A stretch of DNA of 64,000 nt from JAKFEW01 sp036675505 (GTDB lineage Bacteria > Cyanobacteriota > Sericytochromatia > S15B-MN24 > JAQBPE01). A program made the translations under genes and the position numbers. The stretch covers positions 1 through 64,000 of the forward strand of contig JAKFEW010000141.1 in NCBI GenBank assembly GCA_036675505.1. Direction: 5' to 3'. Each line of letters begins with the position of its first letter. Position 1 is the first letter of the stretch. A model generated the notes under the pieces. That model was not told where the DNA came from and made no database searches. It was given only the letters and a program-made list of their open reading frames with translations. Shown here in pieces: positions 1-10,897 of this stretch.

Positions 1-2667
1 GCCGCGGCCCGGCACCACCTGCGCGCCGAGGACCCCGCCGCGGGCGCGCCGTGGGCGATCGCCGCCGCGCGGCTGGCGCTGGCGCTCTTCGCGGCGGGCC
101 CGATCGCGCCGCTGCTCGAGCGGGCCCGCGCGGTTCCCGGCCTGCCTGTGGCCACGAAGCTCGCGCTCGATCGCCTCTGGGCGTCCGCGCTGCGCTACCT
201 CGGCCGGGTCGACGAGGCCTTGGCCTGCTTCGACGCCGCGATCCTGCCCGCGATCGAGACCCTGCCGCCGGCGGAGGCCGCCCAGGCGCGCACGACCTAT
301 GGCTCGCTGCTCCAGCAGAAGGGACGCTACGCGGACGCCGGGGCCGCCTTCCAGGCCGCGCGCGACCTGGCCGAGGGCGCGGGCGACCTGCCAGGGGCCG
401 CGCGCGCGGCCTTCTACGCCGGGCGGGTGGCCTATTTCGCCGGCAACGCGACGGCCGCGCGCGTGGCCCTCGCCGACGCCGCGACGCTCGCCCGTGCGGG
501 CGCGCACCGGCTGCCGCCATCCCTGACTCCGCCGGCATCAGCGCTTCCGTGTGCAAGCCCGCCGGAGCTGCTCGCCGCGATCCTGAGCCTGCGCGGCTAC
601 GTCCTGGCCTCGTCCGAGCCCCGGCAGGAGGCCGAAGGCGCGGCGCTGCTCGAGGAGGCGGTGGCGCTCGCCCGCGGCGCCGACAACCCCTATGGCCTGC
701 ACGAGGCCCTGAACAACCGCGGCAACCTCGCGCTGCACGCCGGCCGCTACGCGGACGCGCGGTCCGACTTCACGGAGACGCTCGCGCTCTGCCGGCGCAT
801 GGGCACGCCCAACGAGCTGTTGTTCGCGCACCTCAACCTGGGCGTCGTGCACCTCGAGCTCGGCGAGCTGGCGGCCGCCCGGCGCGAGCTCGGCGAGGCG
901 CTGGGGCTCGCGCGGGCGCAGGGCCGCAAGTACCCGGAGGGGTTCACGCTCGGCTACCTGGGCGTGGTGCGGGTGCGCGCCGGCGAGCTCGCGGACGGCC
1001 TCGCCGACCTCGACCGCGCGGCCGTGCTCGCGGCGGAGGTCGGCAACCAGCTCATGGCGGCGGGCGTCGCGACGTGCCGGGCGGAAGCCCTGATCCACCT
1101 GGGTCGGCTCGGCGAGGCGGCGGTGGCCGTGGCCGAGGCCCAGGGCATCGAAGCGGCCAGCGGCTCCAGCGAGCATGCGGCGCGTCACGCACGGCTGGGG
1201 GCGGCGATCGCCGTCCTCGGCGCCGCCGCCGATGCCGACGCGCGCCTCTCGGCGCTCCTCGCCACAGCGACCGGCAGCGAGGCCGCCCACGCCCTGCGCT
1301 GGGCCGCCGAGCGCGCCCGCGCGACGGGGGACGCCGTGCAAGCGCGGGCACACGCAGAACGAGGCCTCGCCGCTGCGGAGGCCGCCGGGCTGGGCCTCTT
1401 GGCCGCGGAGCTGACCTGGCTGCGGGCCACGCTCGCGGCCGATCCCGACGAAGCGGAGGCCGCGTTCGCCGACGGTTACGACCGGGCGACGGCCTGCGGC
1501 GACCCCCTGCTCGTCGCCCTCTGCGCCGCGGGCCTCGAGCCCCAGGGCGGACCTCGTCGCCGCGGCGCCCGACGCTGGCTACGCGACGCCCTCCAGCGCC
1601 TGGACGCGGAAGCCCGGGAGGCTTTCCTGGCGCCGCCCGAGCGACGCTCCCTGCTCGCCCACGACGCCCCGACCGGCGACGGCATCGACCGCGAGCGCCT
1701 CTTCGAGCTCGCGGAGCTCGCGGTGCGGGCCGCAGCCCAGCCCGACCTCGACGCCGTGCTCGGCGAGTCGGTCGCGGCCCTGGTGGAGCTGGCTGACGCC
1801 GATCGCGGCTTCTTGCTGCTCTACGAGGACATGGTGCTCACGCACAAGGTCTTCGTGGGCATGGGCGCCGGCGAGGCGGACGCGCATAGCAGCGGCCTGG
1901 CCCAGCAGGTGCTCTGGACCGGCCGGCCGCTCTTCGTCGAGGACGCCCTGACCGATGCCCAGCTGGCGAGCCAGGCGAGCGTCCAGATGCTGGCGCTGCG
2001 CTCCGTGGTGGGCGTGCCTCTGATCGCCCTCGGGGCCGACGGTCGCGGCGAGGTGATCGGCGTGATGCTCGCGGACAGCCGGCGCGTGAACACGGCGTTC
2101 CGGCCGGCGGACCTCGACGTCGCCGAGGCGCTCGGGCTGCATGTCGGCGGCATCATCGCCAGCGCCCGGCGCAGCGCCGTCGCGCGCGCCGAGGCGGAGC
2201 GCCAGGCCGCGGTGAGTGCGGTGGCCCGCCGGGCGCTCGCGGCGCCGGATCGCGCGGCGGCGCGGGTGGCGATCGCCGCGGCCGCGCTGGACCTCTGCGG
2301 CGCCGAGCGCTGCCTGCTCCTCGCCGGGCCCGACCTCGCCGTGCTCGCGGGCTGGGGCCCCGGTGGCGCGCCCTTGCGGGCCGACGACATGGCCTTCTCC
2401 GCGAGCCTGGCCCGCTGGGTGCGCGAGCACCGCGAGCCCCTGCGCATCCTCGACGCCGAGGGCGAGCCGGACGGCTTCCAGCCCGGCCAGAGCGTGATGG
2501 CGCTGGGGCTTCGCTCGGTGTGCGCGGCGCCCGTGGCGTTCGCGGATGGCGAGCTCGCGGTGCTCTACCTCGACAGCCGGCGCGTCGTGGAGCAGCCGGC
2601 CGACGCGCAGGCGCAACTCGGCGCGCTCGCGGATCTCCTCGGGGCGCTGGGCCGCCGCGAGTCATAG
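1..2667 (+). CDS. TPR / double-GAF signalling protein, 3' part (5' end outside window)
   Basis: The frame is open from base 1 with no stop, so the true start lies upstream; a GTG at 148 is internal to the same frame. The visible 888 residues fall into two parts. About residues 30-480 are an Ala/Leu-rich array of TPR-like helical pairs (for example ALNNRGNLALHAGRYADA). Two GAF domains follow, at roughly 566-725 and 735-880; the first contains ADADRGFLLLYED and the second AERCLLLAG. TPR followed by GAF is the usual C-terminal layout of large Ser/Thr-kinase or AAA-ATPase sensor proteins, so the missing N-terminus may be a kinase or NTPase; that is inference. The last 6 bp overlap the convergent gene at 2662. 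Confidence 0.75.
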   Translation, partial: AAARHHLRAEDPAAGAPWAIAAARLALALFAAGPIAPLLERARAVPGLPVATKLALDRLWASALRYLGRVDEALACFDAAILPAIETLPPAEAAQARTTYGSLLQQKGRYADAGAAFQAARDLAEGAGDLPGAARAAFYAGRVAYFAGNATAARVALADAATLARAGAHRLPPSLTPPASALPCASPPELLAAILSLRGYVLASSEPRQEAEGAALLEEAVALARGADNPYGLHEALNNRGNLALHAGRYADARSDFTETLALCRRMGTPNELLFAHLNLGVVHLELGELAAARRELGEALGLARAQGRKYPEGFTLGYLGVVRVRAGELADGLADLDRAAVLAAEVGNQLMAAGVATCRAEALIHLGRLGEAAVAVAEAQGIEAASGSSEHAARHARLGAAIAVLGAAADADARLSALLATATGSEAAHALRWAAERARATGDAVQARAHAERGLAAAEAAGLGLLAAELTWLRATLAADPDEAEAAFADGYDRATACGDPLLVALCAAGLEPQGGPRRRGARRWLRDALQRLDAEAREAFLAPPERRSLLAHDAPTGDGIDRERLFELAELAVRAAAQPDLDAVLGESVAALVELADADRGFLLLYEDMVLTHKVFVGMGAGEADAHSSGLAQQVLWTGRPLFVEDALTDAQLASQASVQMLALRSVVGVPLIALGADGRGEVIGVMLADSRRVNTAFRPADLDVAEALGLHVGGIIASARRSAVARAEAERQAAVSAVARRALAAPDRAAARVAIAAAALDLCGAERCLLLAGPDLAVLAGWGPGGAPLRADDMAFSASLARWVREHREPLRILDAEGEPDGFQPGQSVMALGLRSVCAAPVAFADGELAVLYLDSRRVVEQPADAQAQLGALADLLGALGRRES

Positions 2668-3816
2668 ATCGCGGGTGATCACGATCTCTTCATGCACGCG
2701 CATCTTGCGCTTCTCGAGCTCCTTGAAGAACGCCTGCGGGTCGAAGGCCGCCTCGCACGCGATCACGCCCGGCCGCATGGCCTGGCCCTTCGCGATCAGC
2801 TGCGCGCCGATCGACGCCGGGATGCCGGTCACCCGCGAGGTGCAGCTGTGGCCCCACTCGCTCTTGGGCGGGTGCGAGAGGTTGTAGGTGGCCTTGACCG
2901 TGGCGTCGCCCTTGCGGCCCTCGACCTCGACGTTCAGCAAGAATGCCCATTCCTGGTCGTCGTCGCGCGCCCAGTCGCGCTGCAGGAAGTACTCGCGCAG
3001 GTAGCTCTTGGGCGACTGCAGGCCGTTCGCGAGCGGCTCGTGGTCGAGTAATTCCAAGTCTTTGAACATCTGCAGCATCGCCATCGTCTCGGGCCGCCAG
3101 CAACCGCGCACGTCGACGCGCTTCACGCCGGGGATGAAGCGCGGCAGGGTGCGCGTCTCGGAGTGCGGCACGAAGTAGGCCGTGGTCTCGCCCACCGGCT
3201 CGCAGAAGCGGAGCAGCTTGGCGCCGGTCAGGGGCGGCACGTCCTTGAACTCGCCGTTTTCGTAGTAGAAGCGCTTGATGCCGGGCGAGAACTCGTCCAT
3301 GACGGTGTCGAGCAGGCCGGGGGAGGGGGCGATCGCCCTGTAGGTCGCGAAGGCGACGTGGATCTCGTTAACCGCGTCCATATGCTCGGAGCCGCGCTTC
3401 GCCATCAGGTTCGTGACGCCGGGCGTCGCGCCGCAGCCGAGCACGATCGTGACGCCGGCGGCCTCGGCCTTGTCGCTCATATCGAGCTGCAGCGGCGTGT
3501 TGTAAAGGCCGCCGAGGTCGAGCAGCGGCTTCTTCGCCTCGATCGCCGCCTCCGTGATCGGCAGGCCGAACTTGTAGCTCGTGCAGTTGACGACGACGTC
3601 GTACTTGCCGAAGAGCTCGATGAGACCAGGCTTGTCGGTCACGTCCACGGCCAGGGGCTGCAGGCGACCGCCGCCGAGCTCGTTGCAGAGCTTGGCGGCG
3701 GCGTCGAGGTTCACGTCGGCGACGGTGATCAGGTCGAATTCGCTGGTTTCCGCGAGGTCGCGGGTCGTGGCGGTGCCCATGGCGCCGCAACCGCCGAGGA
3801 CGAGGACTTTGCTCAC
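2662..3816 (-). CDS. Saccharopine dehydrogenase-like NAD(P)-dependent oxidoreductase
   Basis: This 384-residue protein starts with an N-terminal Rossmann fold (KVLVLGGCGAMGTATTRDLA, a GxGxxG-type dinucleotide site). The rest matches the saccharopine dehydrogenase / carboxynorspermidine dehydrogenase superfamily, including VVVNCTSYKFG and a GCGATPGVTNLMA segment. Members reduce imines formed from amino or polyamine donors; the substrate cannot be read from the sequence. I chose the GTG start at 3816 because AAGGAG lies seven bases before it on the minus strand. An in-frame ATG 18 codons upstream lacks such a site and would add a poorly conserved tail. The gene is monocistronic and convergent with the GAF protein. 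Confidence 0.8.
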   Translation of the reverse strand: MSKVLVLGGCGAMGTATTRDLAETSEFDLITVADVNLDAAAKLCNELGGGRLQPLAVDVTDKPGLIELFGKYDVVVNCTSYKFGLPITEAAIEAKKPLLDLGGLYNTPLQLDMSDKAEAAGVTIVLGCGATPGVTNLMAKRGSEHMDAVNEIHVAFATYRAIAPSPGLLDTVMDEFSPGIKRFYYENGEFKDVPPLTGAKLLRFCEPVGETTAYFVPHSETRTLPRFIPGVKRVDVRGCWRPETMAMLQMFKDLELLDHEPLANGLQSPKSYLREYFLQRDWARDDDQEWAFLLNVEVEGRKGDATVKATYNLSHPPKSEWGHSCTSRVTGIPASIGAQLIAKGQAMRPGVIACEAAFDPQAFFKELEKRKMRVHEEIVITRDL

Positions 3817-3995
3817 GGGAGGACTCCTTGCTGCGATGAGGGGGCGAACGGGTGCGTCCCTCATACCCACGGCGGCGGCGCAGCGTTCAGGGCGCCTGGC
3901 TAGGAGGCCGGGCCGCCTGCGCTTCCCCGTTCCATCCTGCGCCCGCTTCCCGGGTACATGATCCGCGTTCGAGTCCCCAGGTCGTGTGACTTCCG

Positions 3996-6443
3996 ATGCC
4001 TGTCCGCCCTTCGCTCAGGTGGCTGCCGAGCGCCGTCCTCGTGGCGGCGTCGATCGCCGCCGCGTGCGCACCGGCGCTCCCGGTCCAGCCGACCGCCTCC
4101 CGCCCCCCGGGCTCGAGCGGCAAGGCCTCTCCCCGGCCCTCGGCGCCTGGCGCCAGCGCCACCCTGCCCGGCTCCCCCGCGCCTTCCGCCAGCGCCCCGG
4201 CGAGCGCCGGCCCGACCGGCCCGACCCCGTCCGCCGCCGGCGGCTCGCCCGCCGTCGCGAACCCGCGTTCTGCGCTCGCCGATCTGGTCGCCAACAAGCT
4301 GCTCAACCTCGCGAAGGTGGGCTTCAACCAGAGCCGCAGCGAGCTCGCCTCGACCGGCGACACGGCGCGGGCGGGCCTGATCGGCAACAACGCCGCGGGC
4401 GTGATCAGCAACAACGCCGGGAGCCTGCTCTCGGACAAGGGGCTGGGGCTCGTCGCGAACAACGGCGGGAGCGTCGTGGCGAACAACGGCGGGAGCGTCG
4501 TGGCGAACAACGGCGGCGGCCTCGTGACCAAGACGAAGCTCCGCCTGCTCCAGGCCACCGCGCTGCCCACGCTGCCGCCGCGCGTCGAGATCGCGACCAC
4601 GGCCGAGCCAGGCGAGACGCTCACGCAGCGCCGCGTGTACCCGGACGGCACGATCGGCCTGCGCTTCACCCGCACGACGAGCGTGGACCCGGACGCCTAC
4701 CGCCTCATCCACATGCGCGACGGCAAGCCCTTCCGCGCGTACGCCGCGGAGGTGACCGAGCGCTGGCCGAACGGCAAGGACCGCGCAGGCCGCTCCAACA
4801 GCACTGAAATCCACGGCGACGGCTCGCTCACGGCGCACGTCGAGCTCGTGACCGTGAACGACGAGGCCGGCAAGCCCACCCGCATCTCGGTGCAATCCCC
4901 GAGCTACCTCCGCGACGAGGCCAGCGGCGCCGGCGACCTGATCGAGGAGCTCGTCCTCGACTTCGCCACGGGAACCGGCACGTTCCGCTTCGTCTACCCG
5001 GCGCTCGGCATGGTGGAGACCGGCATGCTCACGGGCGTCCGGCTCGATGGCACGGGCCGGGTCCTGATCCCTTACTGGGACCCGCTCGCAACCTTCGACG
5101 GCACGGCCACGGCGAAGGTGGGGGAGGTCACGGTCTACACCCGCACGCGCGCGACCGCGGGCGGCACGCGCACCACCACCTACGACCTCGCCGACGGCAT
5201 CGGGCTCACGCTCACCCCGGACGCCGTCCTGCCCGGCGCCACCGCCATGGGCTTCGAGGGCCGCCTCTCGAAGGACGGCGTGGCGATCGCCCAGGTGCGC
5301 CTCGACGTCGCCCCGTCGGGCACCGCCACCTTCACCGCGACCTTCGACGACGACCCGACCCGGCCCCTCGTCGTGGGCTTCGGCGTCGAGGGCGCGCCGA
5401 CGGTGCCGACCGCGACGCCCCGGCCCGAGACCGCCACCACCACGCTCCTCGGCCGCGCGGGCCGCGGCTTCGCGGACGGTCTCGCGACGCTCGCGAAGTT
5501 CGGCTCGGTCGCGGACCTGGCCGCCTCGCGGAAGAAGCCGAACACGATCTACATCGTCGACGGGGGCAACCACCGCGTGCGCGTCCTCGACCAGGCCGGC
5601 CTGACCGTGGGCACGCTCGCGGGCGACGGCGTCGAGGGCTACCAGGACGGCCCGGCCGCCAGCGCCCGTTTCTCCGGCGCGCGTTCGCTGGCGGTAGCCG
5701 CCGACGACACGATCTACGTCTCGGAGGCCACCAACCCCCGCATCCGCGCCATCGCGGGGGTGGGTGGGCCGAATCCGACGGTCTCGACGCTGGCCGGCAG
5801 CGGCACCAAGGCGTTCGCGGACGGCACGGGTGCTGCCGCGTCCTTCAATGGCGCGGGCGGCTTCGCGCTCGACGACGCGACCGGCGCGCTGTACGTGGCC
5901 GACTACTACAACCACCGGATCCGCCGGGTCGGCACGCAGGGCCCGGATCTCGGGATCGTGACCACCGTCGCGGGGACGGGCACGGCGGGGCTTGCGGACG
6001 GGCCGGGCGCCGCGGCGACGTTCAACGGTCCGCTGGCGCTCGCGATCGGGCCCGACGGCGACCTCTACGTGGCCGACACCGAGAACCGCCGCATCCGGCG
6101 GATCGACCTGGACGACCCCGCGCACCCGGTCACGACCGTGGTGGGCACCTCGGACCCGGCGCGCCAGGGGATGGACGGGGCCGCCCTCGAGACCGGCATC
6201 GAGCCGCCGCGCGACCTGCTCTTCGACGCCGCCGGGCGCCTGATCTTCGCGAGCGTGATCGACGTCCGCCGGCTCGAGGCCGACGGCCAGGTGCGCACGC
6301 TCGCCGGCAACGGCCTGAGCCAGCACGCCGACGGGCCCGGGCGCGCCGCGTCCTTCTCGGCCCTCAACGCCCTCATGCTCCACGGTGACGGCACGCTGTT
6401 CATCGGCACCGGGCACCGGGCCAGCCTCGTGACGGGGCTCTGA
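3996..6443 (+). CDS. NHL-repeat lipoprotein with Asn-Gly octapeptide repeats
   Basis: An 815-residue exported protein. The signal peptide ends in a lipobox (SIAAAC), so it is probably a membrane-anchored lipoprotein. A Pro/Ser/Ala-rich linker (about 25-95) follows. Residues about 128-178 form a short-period tract with GNNAAGVI, SNNAGSLL, SDKGLGLV and then three VANNGGSV-type octapeptides. A beta-rich middle part (200-470) of unknown family follows. From about 485 the protein contains NHL-type repeats (IYIVDGGNHRVRVLD, LYVADYYNHRIRRVG, LYVADTENRRIRRID), which predict a beta-propeller. Enzymatic function is unknown; NHL propellers usually bind ligands or form scaffolds. The repeat tract is shared with two other lipoproteins in this window. 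Confidence 0.85.
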   Translation: MPVRPSLRWLPSAVLVAASIAAACAPALPVQPTASRPPGSSGKASPRPSAPGASATLPGSPAPSASAPASAGPTGPTPSAAGGSPAVANPRSALADLVANKLLNLAKVGFNQSRSELASTGDTARAGLIGNNAAGVISNNAGSLLSDKGLGLVANNGGSVVANNGGSVVANNGGGLVTKTKLRLLQATALPTLPPRVEIATTAEPGETLTQRRVYPDGTIGLRFTRTTSVDPDAYRLIHMRDGKPFRAYAAEVTERWPNGKDRAGRSNSTEIHGDGSLTAHVELVTVNDEAGKPTRISVQSPSYLRDEASGAGDLIEELVLDFATGTGTFRFVYPALGMVETGMLTGVRLDGTGRVLIPYWDPLATFDGTATAKVGEVTVYTRTRATAGGTRTTTYDLADGIGLTLTPDAVLPGATAMGFEGRLSKDGVAIAQVRLDVAPSGTATFTATFDDDPTRPLVVGFGVEGAPTVPTATPRPETATTTLLGRAGRGFADGLATLAKFGSVADLAASRKKPNTIYIVDGGNHRVRVLDQAGLTVGTLAGDGVEGYQDGPAASARFSGARSLAVAADDTIYVSEATNPRIRAIAGVGGPNPTVSTLAGSGTKAFADGTGAAASFNGAGGFALDDATGALYVADYYNHRIRRVGTQGPDLGIVTTVAGTGTAGLADGPGAAATFNGPLALAIGPDGDLYVADTENRRIRRIDLDDPAHPVTTVVGTSDPARQGMDGAALETGIEPPRDLLFDAAGRLIFASVIDVRRLEADGQVRTLAGNGLSQHADGPGRAASFSALNALMLHGDGTLFIGTGHRASLVTGL
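4452..4523 (+). repeat. 24-nt tandem repeat encoding VANNGGSV, three copies
   Basis: Three head-to-tail 24-base units begin at 4452, 4476 and 4500. They encode VANNGGSV, VANNGGSV and VANNGGGL. More diverged units (GNNAAGVI, SNNAGSLL, SDKGLGLV) precede them from about 4378. The repeats stay in frame and differ by only a few bases, which suggests expansion by slippage or unequal exchange. Confidence 0.9.
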
Positions 6444-6472
6444 GGCGGCGCCCGGTCAGCAGGCGTGCGCGC

Positions 6473-7789
<1,317 letters not shown>

Positions 7790-7841
7790 CGGCGGGCCCT
7801 CCTCTGGCTGGGGATGTGGGGCGGGGCTTGGCAGGCCCGGG

Positions 7842-9356
7842 CTACGAGATCTTGTTGCGGCCGGCGTCCCAGTTGTAGGGGAACCAGTAGCCCTTGCGCT
7901 CGACGGCGTAGTTCACGTGCACGTGCTTCGACTCGCGGAAGGCGTCGAGCCCCTCGGGGCCGAGCTCACGGCCGAGGCCGCTCTCCTTCATGCCGCCGAA
8001 GGGCGCCGCATGGTTGTCGGTCAGCGGGTCGTTGATCCAGAAGGTGCCGCTCTTGATCTCCTCGGCGGCCTTCATCGCCGTCTCGAGCTTCGTGGTGAAG
8101 ATGGTCGCGCCCAGGCCATACGGGGTCCCGTTCGCGACGGCGATCGCGTCGTCGAGGTCCTTCACCTTCACGAGCGGGCGCACCGGGCCGAAGACCTCCT
8201 CGGTGAGCAGCACGCCGTCGCGCGGCGAGTCGGCCACCAGCGTGGGCTCGAAGTAGAAGCCTTTGGCCTGGCCGGCCGGTCGCTTGCCGCCCGTGAGCAC
8301 CCTGGCGCCCTGGGCGAGCGCGCGCGCGAGCTGCTGCTCGACCTGCTCACGCTGCACGGCGCTCACGATCGGCCCGAGATCGACGTCCGGCCCCATGCCG
8401 GGGCCCTGGCGCAGCGCCAGGATCATCGGCACGAGCTTCGCGACGAACGCGTCGTAGACCGACTCGAAGACCAGGATCCGCTTGGCGCTGGTGCAGACCT
8501 GGCCGTTGTTGAGGAAGCTCGCCCAGCAGACCGCGCGGGCGGCGACGTCGAGGTCGACGTCGTCGCAGACGATGATCGGGTCGCTGCCGCCCAGCTCCAG
8601 GTGCGCGACCTTGAGGCGCTCCGCCGCCGCGACCGCGATGCGCCGGCCGGTGGCCGTGCTGCCGGTGAAGGTGATCAGGTTGGTCAGCGGATGCTCGACG
8701 AGCGGCGCGCCGACCTCGCCACCGAAGCCGGTGACGACGTTGAAGCAGCCCGCCGGCAGCACGTCCTTGAGCACCTCGGCCACCGCCAGGCTCGAGAGCG
8801 GCGAGACCTCCGAGGGCTTCACCACCACCGTGTTGCCGGCGGCGAGCGCCGGGGCGGCCTTCCAGGTCATGAGCAGCAGCGGGTAGTTCCAGGGCGTGAT
8901 GGCCACGACCACGCCGTAGGGCTCCTTCACCGTGTAGTTGAGCTGGCCGCGCTGGCCAGGGCTCACGGTGCGGCCCACGTCGGAGCGGCCGAGCTCGGCG
9001 TAGTAGTCGAAGATCAGGGCGCACCACTCGACCTCGTCGAGCGTCTCGACCAGCGGCCGGCCCATCTCGCGGGTGATCAGCGTGGCGAGGCGGTCCTTGT
9101 GCGCGCGGAAGGCCGCGGCGACCGCGTGCAGCGCCAGCGCCTTCTCGATGCCCGGCGTGCGCGCCCAGTCCTTCTGCGCGGCGTGGGCCGCGGCGAGCGC
9201 GGCCAGGGCGTCGGCGGCCGACGCGCGCGGGACCTCGGCGATCACCTCCTCGGTGGCGGGGTCGACGACCGCGAAGGTCTGGCCGGAGGCCGCGGCGACG
9301 GCTTCGCCGCCGATCCACATGAGGGGACGCTGGGTCTCTTGGATGGTCAAGGACAT
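7842..9356 (-). CDS. NAD(P)-dependent aldehyde dehydrogenase, GABA/betaine-aldehyde type
   Basis: A 504-residue aldehyde dehydrogenase. The NAD site and catalytic core are intact: ITPWNYPLLLMTWK, FTGSTATGRRI, the general base in LELGGSDP and the nucleophile in NNGQVCTSAKRI. The C-terminus (KHVHVNYAVERKGYWFPYNW) looks more like aldehyde dehydrogenases of the betaine-aldehyde/gamma-aminobutyraldehyde class than classical GabD. Its position directly upstream of gabT argues for oxidising succinate semialdehyde or aminobutyraldehyde in the same pathway. GGAGG precedes the ATG by six bases. Substrate assignment is inference. Confidence 0.85.
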   Translation of the reverse strand: MSLTIQETQRPLMWIGGEAVAAASGQTFAVVDPATEEVIAEVPRASAADALAALAAAHAAQKDWARTPGIEKALALHAVAAAFRAHKDRLATLITREMGRPLVETLDEVEWCALIFDYYAELGRSDVGRTVSPGQRGQLNYTVKEPYGVVVAITPWNYPLLLMTWKAAPALAAGNTVVVKPSEVSPLSSLAVAEVLKDVLPAGCFNVVTGFGGEVGAPLVEHPLTNLITFTGSTATGRRIAVAAAERLKVAHLELGGSDPIIVCDDVDLDVAARAVCWASFLNNGQVCTSAKRILVFESVYDAFVAKLVPMILALRQGPGMGPDVDLGPIVSAVQREQVEQQLARALAQGARVLTGGKRPAGQAKGFYFEPTLVADSPRDGVLLTEEVFGPVRPLVKVKDLDDAIAVANGTPYGLGATIFTTKLETAMKAAEEIKSGTFWINDPLTDNHAAPFGGMKESGLGRELGPEGLDAFRESKHVHVNYAVERKGYWFPYNWDAGRNKIS

Positions 9357-9519
9357 CGGGATCCTCCGGTTGCGCCGGTGCGAGTCGGGGTGGCGGGTGG
9401 CCTCTTCGGCGTTTCTACCCCATACCCGCCCGGGGGGCGGGTTAACGATTACGTCACACTAGCGAGCGGCCGTCGGGGTAGAAGGACGGTGAGACGTGAG
9501 CGCGCAAGGAGGCCCAGCC
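9357..9519. other. Divergent intergenic region with hairpin
   Basis: This region separates the aldehyde dehydrogenase (minus) from the EF-hand lipoprotein (plus). Around 9426-9450 there is a short GC-rich inverted repeat (ACCCGCC / GGCGGGT). On the minus strand GGGTATGG and GGGTAGAAA occur about 55-70 bases ahead of the dehydrogenase start and resemble the promoter hexamers seen elsewhere in the window. No operator can be named. Confidence 0.35.
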
Positions 9520-10887
9520 ATGTCAACCGGTTCATTTTTTCGCCCGATCGCCCCGTTGCTCTTGTCGGCGGCGCTCGCGGCCTGCGTCGTGGCGCCCGGC
9601 GGCTCGCCGCCGGTGGATGCGCCCGTGAAGGTGAAGGCGGCCGCCACGGCCAAGCCCGGCCACGCCGTGATCGCCGGGCGCGTGCTCGCCCCGCCGGGCC
9701 TCGTCGCGGCGGGCGGCGGGAACGTGATCGTGAACAACACCGGCAACGCCGTCAGCCACGAGGCCGACGGCATCCTCAGCCACAACGGCGCGGCGCTCGT
9801 CGCGGCGGGTGGGCTTGGCCTGCGCCTGCTCGCCGTCGAGGAGCGGCCGCTGGCAGGCACCGAGGTATTCCTGGCCGACAGCGCCGGCAGCCCGTTGCCC
9901 GGCCGCAAGCCGGTCCAGACGGCGGCCGACGGCTCCTACACCTTCACCGATGCGCCGGCCGAGATGGCCGTCGTGGTGGCGGCCCGGGCCCGCACCGCCG
10001 ATGGGCGCGCCGCGGTGCTCCAGACCATCGCGAAGCCTTCGGCCCAGGGCGCCATGGCGGATGTCTCAGGCGCCTCGACGATGGTCGCGGCCTCGCTCGT
10101 GAGCGGGCGTCCGAACGCCCTGGAGACGTTCAACCCGGCCGCCTTCGCCACGGCCACCGCGGCCACCGCCCGCAACCTGGAACTCGCCGACCTGCCGGAC
10201 TTCGCGGACCGCGCGGCGGTGGTGAGGCGGATGAACGAGCTGGCCGCCCGCATCTCGGAGATTCAGGCCGCGCTCGACGATCTACGCAAGGAACTGGCCG
10301 AGATCAAGGCCTCGCTCGCGGACCTCAAGACGTTGATCGCCAGCCTCGGCGAGGCTCCGACCGTCGCGGGCAGCCCGCCATCCGGCACCGCCCCCTCCTC
10401 AGGGCCCCGCCCGCCGGCACCCGCGGCAGGCTGCGAGGGCGTCTTCGGCTATCTCGACGCCGATGCCGACGGCGGCGTGACGCTCGCCGAATGGTCCGCC
10501 CGCTTCCGTGGCGGCCCTGGCGAGCCGCCGGCCGGCGAGGTCTTCGGGTTCATCGATGCTGATCGCGACGGCCGCCTGACGGCCGCGGAATTCGTGCCGG
10601 CGTGCGAGGCCCACGGCGGCGCGGACCGGCCACCGGCGCCCGGCACAGGCCCTGGGCCCCAGGGCCCTGGCGGCACGCCGGACTGCGACTCGGTCTTCGC
10701 GCACTTCGACCGCGACCGTGACGGCCGGGTCACCGAGGCCGAATGGCGCGATGCCCCGCCGGGGCCGGACGGGGGGAAGCCGCCCCTGGATCACTTCGGC
10801 CGCCTGGACGGCGACCGGAACGGGTTCCTCGGCAAGCGCGAGTTCGCGCCCATGTGCGAGCCGCGTGAACCTCCCCTGGGGCGGTGA
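9520..10887 (+). CDS. Lipoprotein with regulatory-like beta domain, coiled coil and four EF-hand-like loops
   Basis: The ATG at 9520 has AAGGAGG seven bases upstream; an earlier in-frame GTG at 9496 lacks a site. The 455 residues begin with a signal peptide and lipobox (ALAAC). Next come an Asn/Gly tract (NVIVNNTGNAVSHEADGIL) like that of the other two repeat lipoproteins, and a carboxypeptidase-regulatory-like beta domain (about 50-165, with AADGSYTFTDAP). A heptad coiled coil spans about 235-285 (ISEIQAALDDLRKELAEIK). Four EF-hand-like segments end the protein: DADADGGVTLAE, DADRDGRLTAAE, DRDRDGRVTEAE and DGDRNGFLGKRE. The loops carry acidic residues at positions 1, 3, 5 and 12, so calcium binding is likely. 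The cellular role is unknown. Confidence 0.82.
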   Translation: MSTGSFFRPIAPLLLSAALAACVVAPGGSPPVDAPVKVKAAATAKPGHAVIAGRVLAPPGLVAAGGGNVIVNNTGNAVSHEADGILSHNGAALVAAGGLGLRLLAVEERPLAGTEVFLADSAGSPLPGRKPVQTAADGSYTFTDAPAEMAVVVAARARTADGRAAVLQTIAKPSAQGAMADVSGASTMVAASLVSGRPNALETFNPAAFATATAATARNLELADLPDFADRAAVVRRMNELAARISEIQAALDDLRKELAEIKASLADLKTLIASLGEAPTVAGSPPSGTAPSSGPRPPAPAAGCEGVFGYLDADADGGVTLAEWSARFRGGPGEPPAGEVFGFIDADRDGRLTAAEFVPACEAHGGADRPPAPGTGPGPQGPGGTPDCDSVFAHFDRDRDGRVTEAEWRDAPPGPDGGKPPLDHFGRLDGDRNGFLGKREFAPMCEPREPPLGR

Positions 10888-10897
10888 GGCCGCTCGA

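Noticed and set aside
3900..6416. Minus-strand open frame of 838 codons opposite the NHL lipoprotein
   Set aside because: Antisense shadow; the plus-strand protein has signal peptide, repeats and NHL motifs.
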